Below are positions 36,050 through 44,580 of a DNA stretch of 64,000 nt, piece after piece. The translations under genes and the position numbers were made by a program. This DNA is from Spirosoma arboris (lineage in GTDB: Bacteria > Bacteroidota > Bacteroidia > Cytophagales > Spirosomataceae). Where the stretch lies: assembly GCF_009754945.1 (NCBI RefSeq), contig NZ_WPIN01000021.1:91432-155431 (forward strand). The letters are read 5' to 3'. The number at the start of each line of letters is the position of its first letter. Positions within the stretch are counted from its first letter, which is position 1. The notes beneath the pieces were generated by a model. The model did no database searches and was not told the DNA's origin. It saw only the letters and a list, made by a program, of their open reading frames with translations.

Positions 36050-36430
36050 CTAATAAAGTATGATATATGATACTATTTCGAAGCTAATCAATATGGCTAA
36101 ATAAACAAATGTCACTTCTAACTTACGGTGAGAAACGGATACTTGCTGCGGATCATAAGCAACGAACAGCCAGATTAGCCGAAGTAACCAGAAAACAGCT
36201 GTCAACATGCCACTTACGAATGACAGAAACACAATCGGCATCCAATACGGGTAAGTGTCAGGCCAGAAATGATCGGCCCAGACAGCTACAAACAAACCCA
36301 GGCAGGAAACCGCTCCCGACAATAAGACATAGCCCAAGCGAAGCAGCTTCATGGCCGTCAGGTTAGTAAATCTTTCTGTAGTACTCATGAATTTCGAGCA
36401 ATTGAGACTAGTTTTTGGCTTCAAATTCAT
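36050..36430 (-). CDS. Small membrane protein
   Basis: 126 residues (or shorter from MKLLRLGYVLLSG). Seen: four hydrophobic segments (about 27-50, 58-80, 83-95 and 105-125). No family recognised. It stands alone between the GNAT and IS3 debris. Confidence 0.5.
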   Translation of the reverse strand: MNLKPKTSLNCSKFMSTTERFTNLTAMKLLRLGYVLLSGAVSCLGLFVAVWADHFWPDTYPYWMPIVFLSFVSGMLTAVFWLLRLIWLFVAYDPQQVSVSHRKLEVTFVYLAILISFEIVSYIILY

Positions 36431-36704
36431 CGTCTATGTCGTTGAGCATTGCAATGAAGCCGAACTCTATCATATCAATTAACCATAGGTCGGTCAATTG
36501 ATTTCGAGCCGATTTACTTTATTTTGATAGAGTTAAAAATAAACTTCATATTAACAAAAGAAGTAGTAAAACTAAAAAATCTAGACATTACAATGGTGAG
36601 TCTGATAACGACAATATTACCATCTCAGCGCCAGAGCAGGTATTAAAGGGAATAAAAAGTGATCAAAAACAGGGTAGCATAAAACTAACTGACAACTTCG
36701 TTAT

Positions 36705-36779
36705 TCAGTAAAGTGGTCCAATTTCAAGGGCGCAGTGTATTTCAACGATTTTGTCTTCACTAAACTGACTCTTTTTCAT
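36705..36779 (-). pseudogene. IS3-family OrfA N-terminal fragment
   Basis: MKKSQFSEDKIVEIHCALE is the start of an IS3-type OrfA (family pattern MKKSRFTEEQIV.IL). It stops after 24 codons. No OrfB, no inverted repeats found. Between 36500 and 36711 on the plus strand there is also an open but startless frame ending KLTDNFVIQ. Confidence 0.65.
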
Positions 36780-36874
36780 GGTAATCCATTGGTTAGTTGA
36801 AATTTACGATTTTCTACTTTCCAATGGTTACCTTTTAAGGGAGGAGGACAGGTATTATATTAATAATAAAAACT

Positions 36875-37141
36875 ATGTCTACTAATTCTAACGGAGAAGA
36901 TATTGAATTCATGCTTGAAAAATTTAAGCCTGAACGTTATGCTTACCTTTCAATTACCATAGCATCTTTTATTATATTACTTATTTGTGTTATTCTCTTT
37001 ATAACAAAGAATGAGATGAATGAACGAAATGTCGGTTATGTAGCAGGAATGGTAGGTTCTAGTGGGGCTATTACATATACTGCGTCGCAACTTTTGAGAA
37101 TGTGGAGTGATTGCATAAACTATTTCCTAAATAAAAAATGA
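36875..37141 (+). CDS. Small membrane protein of two-gene unit
   Basis: 88 residues with one strong membrane segment (YLSITIASFIILLICVILFI, about 28-47) and a weaker one (GYVAGMVGSSGAITYTASQLL). AT-rich, unlike the phage genes. Followed after 9 bp by a membrane-anchored gene. Not recognised. Confidence 0.6.
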   Translation: MSTNSNGEDIEFMLEKFKPERYAYLSITIASFIILLICVILFITKNEMNERNVGYVAGMVGSSGAITYTASQLLRMWSDCINYFLNKK

Positions 37142-37150
37142 ACTACTCAA

Positions 37151-37852
37151 ATGCAGATAGACAAACAATCTTTAATTTCTAATATAATTTACAAATCATC
37201 TATCCTTAGAATTATTGGCTTAGGATTAATATTAATTTCATTTATAATATTTATATTCTTTATTGCCTATCAAGAAAATGAAATTCAATATAAAGAGGAA
37301 CAAAAAAAAGAGCAATATAAAACTATAGGAATTTTACTCAAAAAGAATGATAGCCTTGATAGAGTAGTACAGAGAGAAAAATTAACAATTGGCAATGAAA
37401 GTTCAAGAGTGGTTGATAATAGTAAAGAAATTATTATTACTGGTAATGATGGCAGTTCGATAATAATTAATCCTAAAGTGAAACCTATAATTGATGAAAG
37501 GATCCATATTAGTAGTTTTAAAATACTGCCGCTATATTTAAAAAAAGGAGATAAAGTTTTAATTCAAGCTACTGGTAAAATAAGTGTTGGCCCCAATATA
37601 GGAACGTCTGGCCCAGAAGGGAAAAATTCAGGTGGATTATTTGACTTTCCATTAAGTCAGTACAATATTGTAAAAGAATTTCCTCATGCAACACTGATGT
37701 TTAGATATGCAAATGATACTTCATGGATTGATTGTGGAAAAGAGTACAATTTTACGGCAGAAAAATCTGGATTTTTAGAATTTGAAGTTAATGACCTGGA
37801 AAAGAGTAACAATGAAGGTGCTTACCAAGTAGAGATAAAGGTGTATAGGTAA
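37151..37852 (+). CDS. Membrane-anchored protein of two-gene unit
   Basis: 233 residues: one N-terminal membrane helix (about 16-38, IIGLGLILISFIIFIFFIAY), a short coiled coil (about 40-80), then a beta domain (about 110-233) with ISSFKILPLYLKKGDKVLIQATGKISVG and GFLEFEVNDLEKSNNEGAYQVEIKVY, similar in pattern to jelly-roll/LecA-like PA-IL galactose-binding folds (known to contain GDxVxIxAsGxI and GxLxxxxND). Inferred: an exposed sugar-binding-like domain. Cell location: inner membrane with a periplasmic domain. Confidence 0.55.
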   Translation: MQIDKQSLISNIIYKSSILRIIGLGLILISFIIFIFFIAYQENEIQYKEEQKKEQYKTIGILLKKNDSLDRVVQREKLTIGNESSRVVDNSKEIIITGNDGSSIIINPKVKPIIDERIHISSFKILPLYLKKGDKVLIQATGKISVGPNIGTSGPEGKNSGGLFDFPLSQYNIVKEFPHATLMFRYANDTSWIDCGKEYNFTAEKSGFLEFEVNDLEKSNNEGAYQVEIKVYR

Positions 37853-37920
37853 ACTATTTCTCTCCCAGTTATTTCTAAAGTGACAAAGCTTCTGAATCTT
37901 TCATAGCTAGTATTAGCCTA

Positions 37921-37960
37921 AAACTGCTTGCAACATAAGCATCCCATTACTTTTAGTAAT
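37921..37960. repeat. Dispersed repeat, copy c
   Basis: AAACTGCTTG-CAACATAAGC, then CATTACTTTTAGTAATG, a small palindrome. Related to 25658-25719 and 42285-42324. Confidence 0.55.
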
Positions 37961-38022
37961 GAAGGTTATAAGGTAATGTTATAAGGTATTACGTAAAAAT
38001 AATAGAGGTCTTCGCATAAAAA

Positions 38023-38038
38023 TACGGGAAATATACCC
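38023..38038 (+). promoter_or_regulatory. Operator-like motif upstream of DyP gene
   Basis: TACGGGAAATATACCC, about 110 bp before the start of the peroxidase gene; matches the pair at 32132-32168 at 15 of 16 positions. Confidence 0.5.
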
Positions 38039-38146
38039 TTGATTACCAGAAGCTTAATGCGGTATTTCACCCTCACCAAACAAAGTCAGTTTCTTACTCT
38101 ATTTGGTGAATACTTTCTACTAATTAACCTCTAACCGCTTAATCTT

Positions 38147-39577
38147 ATGGTACTACTAACAGACAAAGAAATTGACATCCGGGATTTAAAATACTTTAAA
38201 TTCTTGTCTAATCTTCAGGGAAATATCTTAAAAGGTCATGGACGTAATCATACCAACAACATCTTTATCCAATTCAATAAAGGTAAAGAAAAGGAGGTTA
38301 AGGCATGGTTGAAATCATTTACTGAAGATCATGTCACCAGCGCGCTCACTCAACTCAAGGAAACAGAACTATTTAAACGAAACAACATATCTGGCGGTAT
38401 TTTTAGTGCCGTATATGTTTCCGCCAGTGGCTACAAATACCTGCAAGGGACAACGACTTTACCTACTACATTTGAGAAGCCGTTTGTTGACGGAATGAAA
38501 AACGCCCAACTGAATGATCCATCCCCAGCAACCTGGGATCCTGGATTGGCAGATGATATACACCTAATGATTTTAATTGCCGACCCCGATTCAGATAAGG
38601 TCAGTCTATTAACTAAGTCTATTTTGGATCTAATTTTAGATAATGGTAATAATAATAAAAACCCATTGGGTAAGATCCTTACAATCGAATACGGTAGTGC
38701 TATACGTAATGTAAATGGTGACGGGCTGGAGCATTTTGGGTATGTTGATGGGATTAGCCAACCTCTGTTTTTAAAGGATGATGTCGCGAGCTATAATCAG
38801 AGTTTAGTGCCAACTTACACACCTACGGCCAATAAATTTGATGTTTCAGCTGAATTAGGGTTGGTTATTGTAAAAGATCCCTTTGTAAACGATCCTCAAC
38901 AAGATACTTATGGAAGCTACTTCGTGTTTAGGAAGCTAGAAGAAAAGGTACGTGGTTTTAAAATAAATGAAAAGCTACTGGCTACCTCTTTGGGCTTGAA
39001 GGGTGACGATAGGGAAAGAGCAGGCGCCATGATAATTGGCCGGTTTGAAGATGGCACACCTGTAACGTTAAGTCCAGAAGCAGGGATCTATCAAAGTGGG
39101 ATTGCCAACAATTTCAATTATGATGAAGATACAAAAGGGGCAAAATGTCCTTTTCATAGTCATATCCGTAAATCAAATCCACGGCATCCCGGTGATAATA
39201 AACATGTCATGGCACGGCGAGGAATTACTTATGGCCAGCGCGATACCAACACGGATATAGATCCAGATTTTGCTCAAATGCCAACGGGTGGTGTTGGCTT
39301 GCTATTCATGAGTTTTCAGCATAGCCTTATAAATCAATTCGAGTTTATTCAAAAAACTTGGGTGAATGACGTTAATTTTCCAATTCCAAATGCGGGGAAA
39401 GACCCTATTATAGGGCAAACAAAGCCTCCTACAAGCAGTAGTACAGGCGAGTTTGCCAGAACCTGGGGGGATGCGTCTTCAATGAAACCCGCATCAACTT
39501 TCCCAGACTTTGTTACTATGAAAGGAGGGGAATACTTTTTCGCTCCCAGTATACCTTACCTACTAGCATTAGCCTAG
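38147..39577 (+). CDS. DyP-type heme peroxidase
   Basis: 476 residues. Seen: the DyP signature GYVDGISQP (GxxDG, distal aspartate, about residue 200), GAMIIGRFEDGTPV, the proximal heme histidine region CPFHSHIRKSNPRHPGD (about 335), GITYGQRD and GLLFMSFQHSLINQFEFIQKTW. Known: DyP enzymes use hydrogen peroxide to oxidise dyes and aromatic compounds; many are encapsulin cargo, but I see no encapsulin-targeting tail here (C-terminus IPYLLALA). No signal peptide. It is unexpected cargo in a phage tail operon. Followed by a perfect palindromic terminator. Confidence 0.92.
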   Translation: MVLLTDKEIDIRDLKYFKFLSNLQGNILKGHGRNHTNNIFIQFNKGKEKEVKAWLKSFTEDHVTSALTQLKETELFKRNNISGGIFSAVYVSASGYKYLQGTTTLPTTFEKPFVDGMKNAQLNDPSPATWDPGLADDIHLMILIADPDSDKVSLLTKSILDLILDNGNNNKNPLGKILTIEYGSAIRNVNGDGLEHFGYVDGISQPLFLKDDVASYNQSLVPTYTPTANKFDVSAELGLVIVKDPFVNDPQQDTYGSYFVFRKLEEKVRGFKINEKLLATSLGLKGDDRERAGAMIIGRFEDGTPVTLSPEAGIYQSGIANNFNYDEDTKGAKCPFHSHIRKSNPRHPGDNKHVMARRGITYGQRDTNTDIDPDFAQMPTGGVGLLFMSFQHSLINQFEFIQKTWVNDVNFPIPNAGKDPIIGQTKPPTSSSTGEFARTWGDASSMKPASTFPDFVTMKGGEYFFAPSIPYLLALA

Positions 39578-39612
39578 GTTAAGTTAACAACGACTAAAGG
39601 CTTTGGTATGCA

Positions 39613-39658
39613 AATACAGAACAGCCGTTACCTGATCAGGTAACGGCTGTTCTGTATT
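39613..39658. terminator. 46-nt perfect palindrome, terminator of DyP gene
   Basis: Both 23-nt halves are exact complements (AATACAGAACAGCCG... and its mirror), loop-free. It lies 35 bp after the DyP stop and can terminate in both directions, although the T-run is short. Confidence 0.75.
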
Positions 39659-39832
39659 AAGGCTCCACTAGCCGCTTAAGTTATTCAAATCTGCAAACTT
39701 AGCCTTGATTTCAAGACTAAGTGAACACCCCTCAAAGTCCTAAATCTTTCATCATTTAATTGTTTTACCAATTATTAGTAAGGTAATTAAATTACAAGTT
39801 CTTTCTATCTTTGATGCTTATAGTGTAAGCAC

Positions 39833-39883
39833 TTCTAAACCTCTGCTTGTGCTTACGGTATGAGCACTAGCAGAGGTTTAGAA
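39833..39883. repeat. Hairpin with 14-bp perfect stem
   Basis: TTCTAAACCTCTGC (39833-39846) and its complement (39870-39883); the loop itself nearly pairs (GTGCTTA / TGAGCAC). Just left of it is TGCTTATAGTGTAAGCA (39815-39831), a weak variant of the operator at 21340. It ends 5 bp before the small frame at 39889. Confidence 0.6.
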
Positions 39884-39888
39884 GGACA

Positions 39889-40035
39889 ATGGATACAGAA
39901 ATCTCACGAGTACCACTGCAATTGGCTATTAAGGATATATGCCCCCTATCGGCTGAGATATTGGCTTTATGGTTCACCGGCAAGAACAGGGAGCTTCGAG
40001 AACACAGCCTGCATCCTCCAATTGACTTTAATTGA
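39889..40035 (+). CDS. Small ORF sharing C-terminus with spanin-like gene
   Basis: 48 residues, MDTEISRVPLQLAIKDICPL..., ending FTGKNRELREHSLHPPIDFN. The block FTG[KR]N[RK]ELREHSLHPP is found at the end of the spanin-like protein at 54205 with synonymous base changes, so it is conserved as protein. Its stop overlaps an IS605-type right end, as the other copy lies just before one. Could be a recombined remnant of a phage gene. Confidence 0.4.
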   Translation: MDTEISRVPLQLAIKDICPLSAEILALWFTGKNRELREHSLHPPIDFN

Positions 40036-40076
40036 CACTCTCCTCCCTAAAGAGCCGGGGCTTTCTTGAATTTATC
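40032..40076. mobile_element. IS605/IS1341-type right-end remnant
   Basis: TTGACACTC, an imperfect hairpin and CTTTCTTGAA, matching the right end at 54848. On the minus strand it encodes the last codons of a TnpB-like protein (KFKKAPAL). No tnpB body remains. Confidence 0.65.
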
Positions 40077-40170
40077 CCGTAAGCCCGTTTTAAAATTTTA
40101 GGTAGCTAGCAACATCCTTGATCGACGGACATCTAAGCTCGAATAGTTTGTCTCTCATTTTAGCGCTCTC

Positions 40171-40647
40171 TCATTTGCGAGTCAGCTCAAAGCCAATTTC
40201 GCCATTAGAATTGCCAAACTCTAGCCGTATTCGATTGCACTCGTTAAGCACCGTATTGTAGTAACTCGTTGCTGAACCTGCTTTGGTCAGTTGATAAACG
40301 GCAAAGTATACGTTAGTATCGGTGGGAATAGGAACAGTGGCTGCGGTATTGTAGGTTTTAGCCGTTACTACCCCGCCCACATCAAGCCGATTTTCAAATA
40401 AGGAGTCTGGGTCAGCGATATTTTTTTGTGCATCAAATGAAACGGTGCCGGTCCTAACCTTATTCTCCCGATTAAACGTCTTGAAATGCCAAGTGCCGAT
40501 AATATTTTTTTCAATGGGCTTCCCAGGGCAATCGGTCGAAATGGGAGATTCTTTAGGGGGCGTTAACGGATGAATTTCTTGCCTACAGGCTAAGATGCCA
40601 ACTAGCACACCAACTAGAATAGCAGGGTATCTAAACAGCTTTTCCAT
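40171..40647 (-). CDS. Putative lipoprotein
   Basis: 158 residues with lipobox ILAC (residues 18-21), then a short linker and a beta domain starting IIGTWHFKTFNRENKV, which resembles the opening of lipocalin-like Bacteroidetes lipoproteins. No enzyme motif. Divergent from the next lipoprotein gene with a shared 140-bp AT-rich promoter region. Confidence 0.65.
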   Translation of the reverse strand: MEKLFRYPAILVGVLVGILACRQEIHPLTPPKESPISTDCPGKPIEKNIIGTWHFKTFNRENKVRTGTVSFDAQKNIADPDSLFENRLDVGGVVTAKTYNTAATVPIPTDTNVYFAVYQLTKAGSATSYYNTVLNECNRIRLEFGNSNGEIGFELTRK

Positions 40648-40786
40648 ATAGATCAGATTTTTAACTGTATAACGACTCGTTCAACTATTCCTTATGTTAC
40701 TTTTTTATTATTTTTTTAATAAATATTTTGTTTTTATTAATATAAAACCAAAATTAGCAACTAGTATCAACTAAATATCTCGCATC

Positions 40787-41365
40787 ATGAAAAAGGTATC
40801 GCTTTCCCTCGTAGTTTTTTTACTCATAGGCTTCATGCTAAGCTGTCAAGAGAATAAAAAAGATGAAGCCGCTGTCAAGCCTGATAAAAATGGTAGAGCC
40901 AGAAGAGCATGTCCCAATAATTCGATCAACTACGCATTTATTAAACCGGATGATGATTATACCTATAATGGCGATGGTTGTCAGAGTTTCTATGTCCACA
41001 GAGGGAGTACCCGGCAAATCAAAGTCAAGTTTGCTAATACCACGGGGTCAATCCAATATCAGCAGATGTATATAGTTATGCCCTACAATCCAACTAGCAT
41101 AACCTATTCCGTCGCTTCTGTTACCGGTGGCGCTACCGCTGTTTATACCCCCTATCCAGTCAGTGGTAATGGCTCTTCTATTTTATGGTACATAAATGAT
41201 GCATCGCCCTATACAACTTATGAATTAATACTTAATGTCACTGGAGTTACGGGAGGGCCTGCCGCTGAAAATGGGCTACATCTGGTTCCAATTTATCCCT
41301 GTACACCGACAGCAGACACAGATTGTGACGCCGATGAAAATATGCACCTAATATTGACAAATTAG
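40787..41365 (+). CDS. Putative lipoprotein
   Basis: 192 residues with lipobox MLSC (18-21), a charged linker (ENKKDEAAVKPDKNGRARR) and an Ig-like beta domain with several cysteines (CPNNS, GDGCQSF, YPCTPTADTDC). Divergent to the lipoprotein at 40171. Function unknown; surface exposure likely. Confidence 0.65.
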   Translation: MKKVSLSLVVFLLIGFMLSCQENKKDEAAVKPDKNGRARRACPNNSINYAFIKPDDDYTYNGDGCQSFYVHRGSTRQIKVKFANTTGSIQYQQMYIVMPYNPTSITYSVASVTGGATAVYTPYPVSGNGSSILWYINDASPYTTYELILNVTGVTGGPAAENGLHLVPIYPCTPTADTDCDADENMHLILTN

Positions 41366-41404
41366 GCTTTATTAAGGTGATTAGTTGTTTTATTCTCAAA
41401 ACAG

Positions 41405-41431
41405 AAAGACCGCTTTAAAGGCGGTTTTTTT
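41405..41431. terminator. Terminator of lipoprotein gene
   Basis: ACCGC TTTAAA GGCGGT hairpin followed by seven T, 40 bp after the stop. Confidence 0.8.
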
Positions 41432-41467
41432 GTTGCTACAGGTGGTTTCCAAAGGACAAATCTGCTA

Positions 41468-41794
41468 CTATTGTGAGTTTAGGTAACGACCCGTTTCTAT
41501 CCAATAGATTACTTCTTGCTGAGTTTGAAAGCTAGGCCGCAAAATGTCGGGACGAGGGGCCGTTTGATGAAAGGGTAAAAGGGAAAAGATAACTTGGTAC
41601 GCTTGTTCATAATTAGGTGCATGAATTACTTCTATCTCCGCACTGGGAACGCGTGAACGGGGCTCTCGCAAGAGCATAAATAAACTACCCTGAGTTTGCC
41701 CATTAACTTTGTGAAGCAAGTAGGTAAGCAGCACGGGGTTATTCAGATTCCCCTTTGCCCAATTATAGACTTCAGATAACGGATGGTTAGTCAT
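41468..41794 (-). CDS. Hypothetical protein
   Basis: 108 residues: helix-rich start (SEVYNWAKGNLNNPVLLTYLLHKV), central beta segment (GSLFMLLREPRSRVPSAEIEVIHA), and a C-terminal helix. No family recognised. No signal peptide. Alone between terminator and empty stretch. Confidence 0.5.
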   Translation of the reverse strand: MTNHPLSEVYNWAKGNLNNPVLLTYLLHKVNGQTQGSLFMLLREPRSRVPSAEIEVIHAPNYEQAYQVIFSLLPFHQTAPRPDILRPSFQTQQEVIYWIETGRYLNSQ

Positions 41795-42284
41795 AGAGCT
41801 TCAGGCATCGACTTCGTGGATGATAACGACTTTAGTAGGGCCAGTAAGAGCTAAGAATGACAGGATCAATTAAAGAACATACTCCCCGGTTAGCCAGGCA
41901 GGGACTTACTTTGTTACCCATTTCTGATTTCTCAATCCTTTAGGGCGAACCGCACAATCTACAATATATTTAGAAGCCAAAAAATGGCTAAATATAACGA
42001 TGGGAGCTGACGGGATACTCCCAAACGGCCCTATGTTGTAGCAAAATAATGGCCGTTTGTTTGAAGAAAGGTCATTATACTATTTCGTCTTTTCTTCTTA
42101 AAGTGCGAAAGTAACTATTCATTTGACCTCTCTCCTTCCCTGAAAGTTAACCTTTGGGCATTTCCCAATAACTAAATTTTCATATTTCCTTGAAGAGTGC
42201 GAATATAGGATCACGTTGCCGGATCTTACCGCAAAAGCTACTTCCCTGCTGATAAGTTTACGTTTGAAGAGGTCGCTAGTTGCT
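41795..42284. other. Non-coding stretch
   Basis: No supported gene. Contains a GGGAG/CTCCC hairpin near 42002-42024 and little else. Confidence 0.4.
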
Positions 42285-42324
42285 AAACTGCTTGCAATCT
42301 AAGTACTCCATAACTAAAAGTAAT
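42285..42324. repeat. Dispersed repeat, copy b
   Basis: 37 of 40 bases match 25658-25697 (AAACTGCTTGCAAT... CATAACTAAAAGTAAT). No gene starts next to this copy. Confidence 0.6.
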
Positions 42325-42507
42325 GATAGTTATAATGGGAGGCTATAGGAATTAATAAAGGCTGCTGAGGGGGCGGGCTTTTCTCACCTACAAAATCCTG
42401 TTGTTGACCATCCACATGGGGTCATTCACAACATTTTCTTCAACTAGTAACCGAACCTATGTTACTTTTGGCTACTTGTTCACAGGCAACTTTCTCTTTT
42501 TAACCTC

Positions 42508-43427
42508 AAAGCCCCTGGCCAGCTATGGCAGGGGCTTTTCCATTGTCTCAGTTTCTGCAACAAATTATGCCTTCAGTGAGTAATAGAGGCCAGTGATAAT
42601 TTAACAATCAGGTCAAACACCCGTCATCTGCTTAGAGGGCGGTTGTTTCGTTATCTAGCACCCTTATTTACAGGTAACTTTTCTCCTAAAACGTGTTCTA
42701 TACTTAGAAGTGATTGACTTTTTGTCAAGTATTGGTTTCTACAGCCTGTGCCTACTGGGTACGGGCTGTTTTCGGATCAAAAAAATGCCGATTCAATCCA
42801 AGTCGGCATTTTGTATTTTTATCCAATCCCACACATGGGCTATTCATTATTGGGTATCCAAGTCGGCTGTCAGTGTGTTTATACTAGTTGACAAAAAAAC
42901 GCTAGCTCCAATCGGAACCAGCGTTTCCGTTTCTATCTACATTATTAACCTTCCTAAGGGAGACTAATTTGACCTTGTAACTTACACAATGCCAGAGTAA
43001 ACACTATTAATATACTATTAAAAAATATCGACTTAGCGAGCTTGACGCTTGCTATAGCTAACAAAGCTTGATGTTACCGAATAATAAATAAATTAACTTA
43101 TTATCTAAACAGTAACTTAACGTGTTGATTGCTTGAGAAGGCAAGCTCTTATGGGTTAGACAAAAATGCTAGCGCTACTGAGAGTGCTAGCATTTTTTTT
43201 ACGCAATCCCACAAATTTTCTCCTCTTTCATTAGCGGAAGCCAAAGTAGTACGACGCTACTTAACAGCGCCTGCCACCCGCGAGCGCAACGTACTGCTTG
43301 ACACTCCGGCTTAAAGACCGGAGCTTTCTTGAATCTATCCCGTAAATGTTCGTAGGCTTTGGGTTATGCCCTATTTTTCGCGAATAGGTGGAACAAAAAA
43401 ATGCTAACTCTAAAAGAATCAGCATTT
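42508..43427. repeat. Array of terminator-like hairpins in gene-free DNA
   Basis: Hairpins flanked by A- and T-runs at 42508-42539, 42741-42769, 42781-42812, 42897-42926, 43162-43200 and 43395-43427, with no supported gene between them. After two of them the sequence CAATCCCACA[AC]AT follows (42824 and 43204). The short frames here run through the hairpins and do not look coding. Probably leftover terminators of lost genes, or small RNA units. Confidence 0.55.
43298..43345. mobile_element. IS605/IS1341-type right-end remnant
   Basis: TTGACACTCCGG, loop, CCGGAGCTTTCTTGAAT. Shares CTTTCTTGAAT[TC]TATCCCGTAA with the remnant at 40032. Minus-strand codons read RDRFKKAPVF, the end of a TnpB-like protein. 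Confidence 0.65.
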
Positions 43428-43553
43428 CTATACATAATTAAACGATATCCCTCTATGAACAGCCAACGAAGCTCGGCACGTTGTCATTTCACTTGTTAGC
43501 TTGCTTTTATAACCACTAACCAATCAAAAGGTTGTCATTTCACCTATTAGTAT

Positions 43554-43958
43554 TCAGCTCAACTCCCAATTCTCACGTAAGGCCTGCACCATTTCTCGCA
43601 ATTGCTCGTAAGTGAGCGGCTTGGTCAAAAAATAATTCGCTCCCAACAACATACAACGCTGAATGTCATTTGCCTCCGAGGAGGTAGTTAGCATGACGAC
43701 CGGCAGATCAGCATAAGCCGCTACCTTGCGTAACTCTTGCAGCGTCTCAAAGCCGTCTTTTCGGGGCATGTTGATATCCAACAAAATGAGTAGTGGCAGT
43801 TCATCGCATTCAGATAGCTTAGAAAGTAGCTCTTCTCCATCGCTGAGAGAAAGGACATGAATAGGGGGTGATTCTTCCTGGAAAGCAGCGCGAATAAACT
43901 GCTGATCGTCTTCATCGTCGTCAACGACCCAGACGGTAGGCGCTATAAGAGATGGCAT
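43554..43958 (-). CDS. Single-domain response regulator
   Basis: 134 residues, one REC domain. Seen: acidic pocket VVDDDEDD (residues 10-17), phospho-acceptor LILLDINMPRKDG (about 58-70), the switch threonine/serine VVMLTTSS and the lysine in FLTKPLTYEQL. Known: resembles Rcp1-type regulators that pass signals from phytochrome-like kinases. No output domain and no kinase nearby. Divergent to the other regulator at 44173. Confidence 0.92.
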   Translation of the reverse strand: MPSLIAPTVWVVDDDEDDQQFIRAAFQEESPPIHVLSLSDGEELLSKLSECDELPLLILLDINMPRKDGFETLQELRKVAAYADLPVVMLTTSSEANDIQRCMLLGANYFLTKPLTYEQLREMVQALRENWELS

Positions 43959-44172
43959 GGAATGAAGTGTTAAGTTACGGATAATGGCAATGTTACCAAT
44001 TATTCAACGGGGGAACAAGTACTGACTTAGTGGTTGGGTAGCGTTAAACGCCATTATAGGAGTTAAAAACTTATTAAGATTAAAGTTGTTACTAACTCAT
44101 TGTCAATCACTGCTTGCGTATTTAACGGTAAAAACGAACCCTATATTTTGCTAATTTCTCTACCCAGAACGG

Positions 44173-44580
44173 ATGAAGTATACTATTTTAGTGGTCGATG
44201 ACGACGACGATGATTTTATAATATTATCCACTGTAATTAAGGAATGCCACTCAGATGTCACCCTGGTGTACGCCCAAAACGGGCAGCAAGCGACCCAAAA
44301 GCTAATCGACGGCCTAAACCCTCACTTAATTCTGGTTGATGTACAGATGCCGCTGATGGATGGCTACGAGTTAGTCACTTGGTTAATGAACTCCGAAGCC
44401 TGGCGACACATACCGGTCGTGATTTGGACAGGTGAAATTTCGGAAAGTGAAGTAACCCGCTATTATCGGGCAGGGGCTAATTCACTCATGTTGAAGCAGA
44501 CAGCTTTACAGGATATAGAGGCTTTCTGTAAGTACTGGTTGAAGCTGGTTCAATTACCCCAACTTGTTTGGCAAAGCTAA
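44173..44580 (+). CDS. Single-domain response regulator
   Basis: 135 residues, one REC domain: ILVVDDDDDDF, LILVDVQMPLMDGYELV (phospho-aspartate near 57), VVIWTGE and SLMLKQTA (lysine). A hydrophobic C-terminal helix follows. Divergently placed to the regulator at 43958 with a 214-bp gap. Likely a lone regulator acting through protein contacts. Confidence 0.9.
   Translation: MKYTILVVDDDDDDFIILSTVIKECHSDVTLVYAQNGQQATQKLIDGLNPHLILVDVQMPLMDGYELVTWLMNSEAWRHIPVVIWTGEISESEVTRYYRAGANSLMLKQTALQDIEAFCKYWLKLVQLPQLVWQS

Noticed and set aside
38147..39577. DyP as encapsulin cargo
   Set aside because: No targeting peptide at the C-terminus and no encapsulin gene nearby; the HK97-fold gene in the window is a phage capsid gene.
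42401..42583. Short plus-strand frames among the hairpins (also 42710-42967 and 43129-43314)
   Set aside because: They read through terminator stems, lack ribosome sites and look random in composition.
42508..43427. CRISPR array
   Set aside because: The hairpins differ in sequence and spacing and share no constant repeat; they are terminator-like, not CRISPR.
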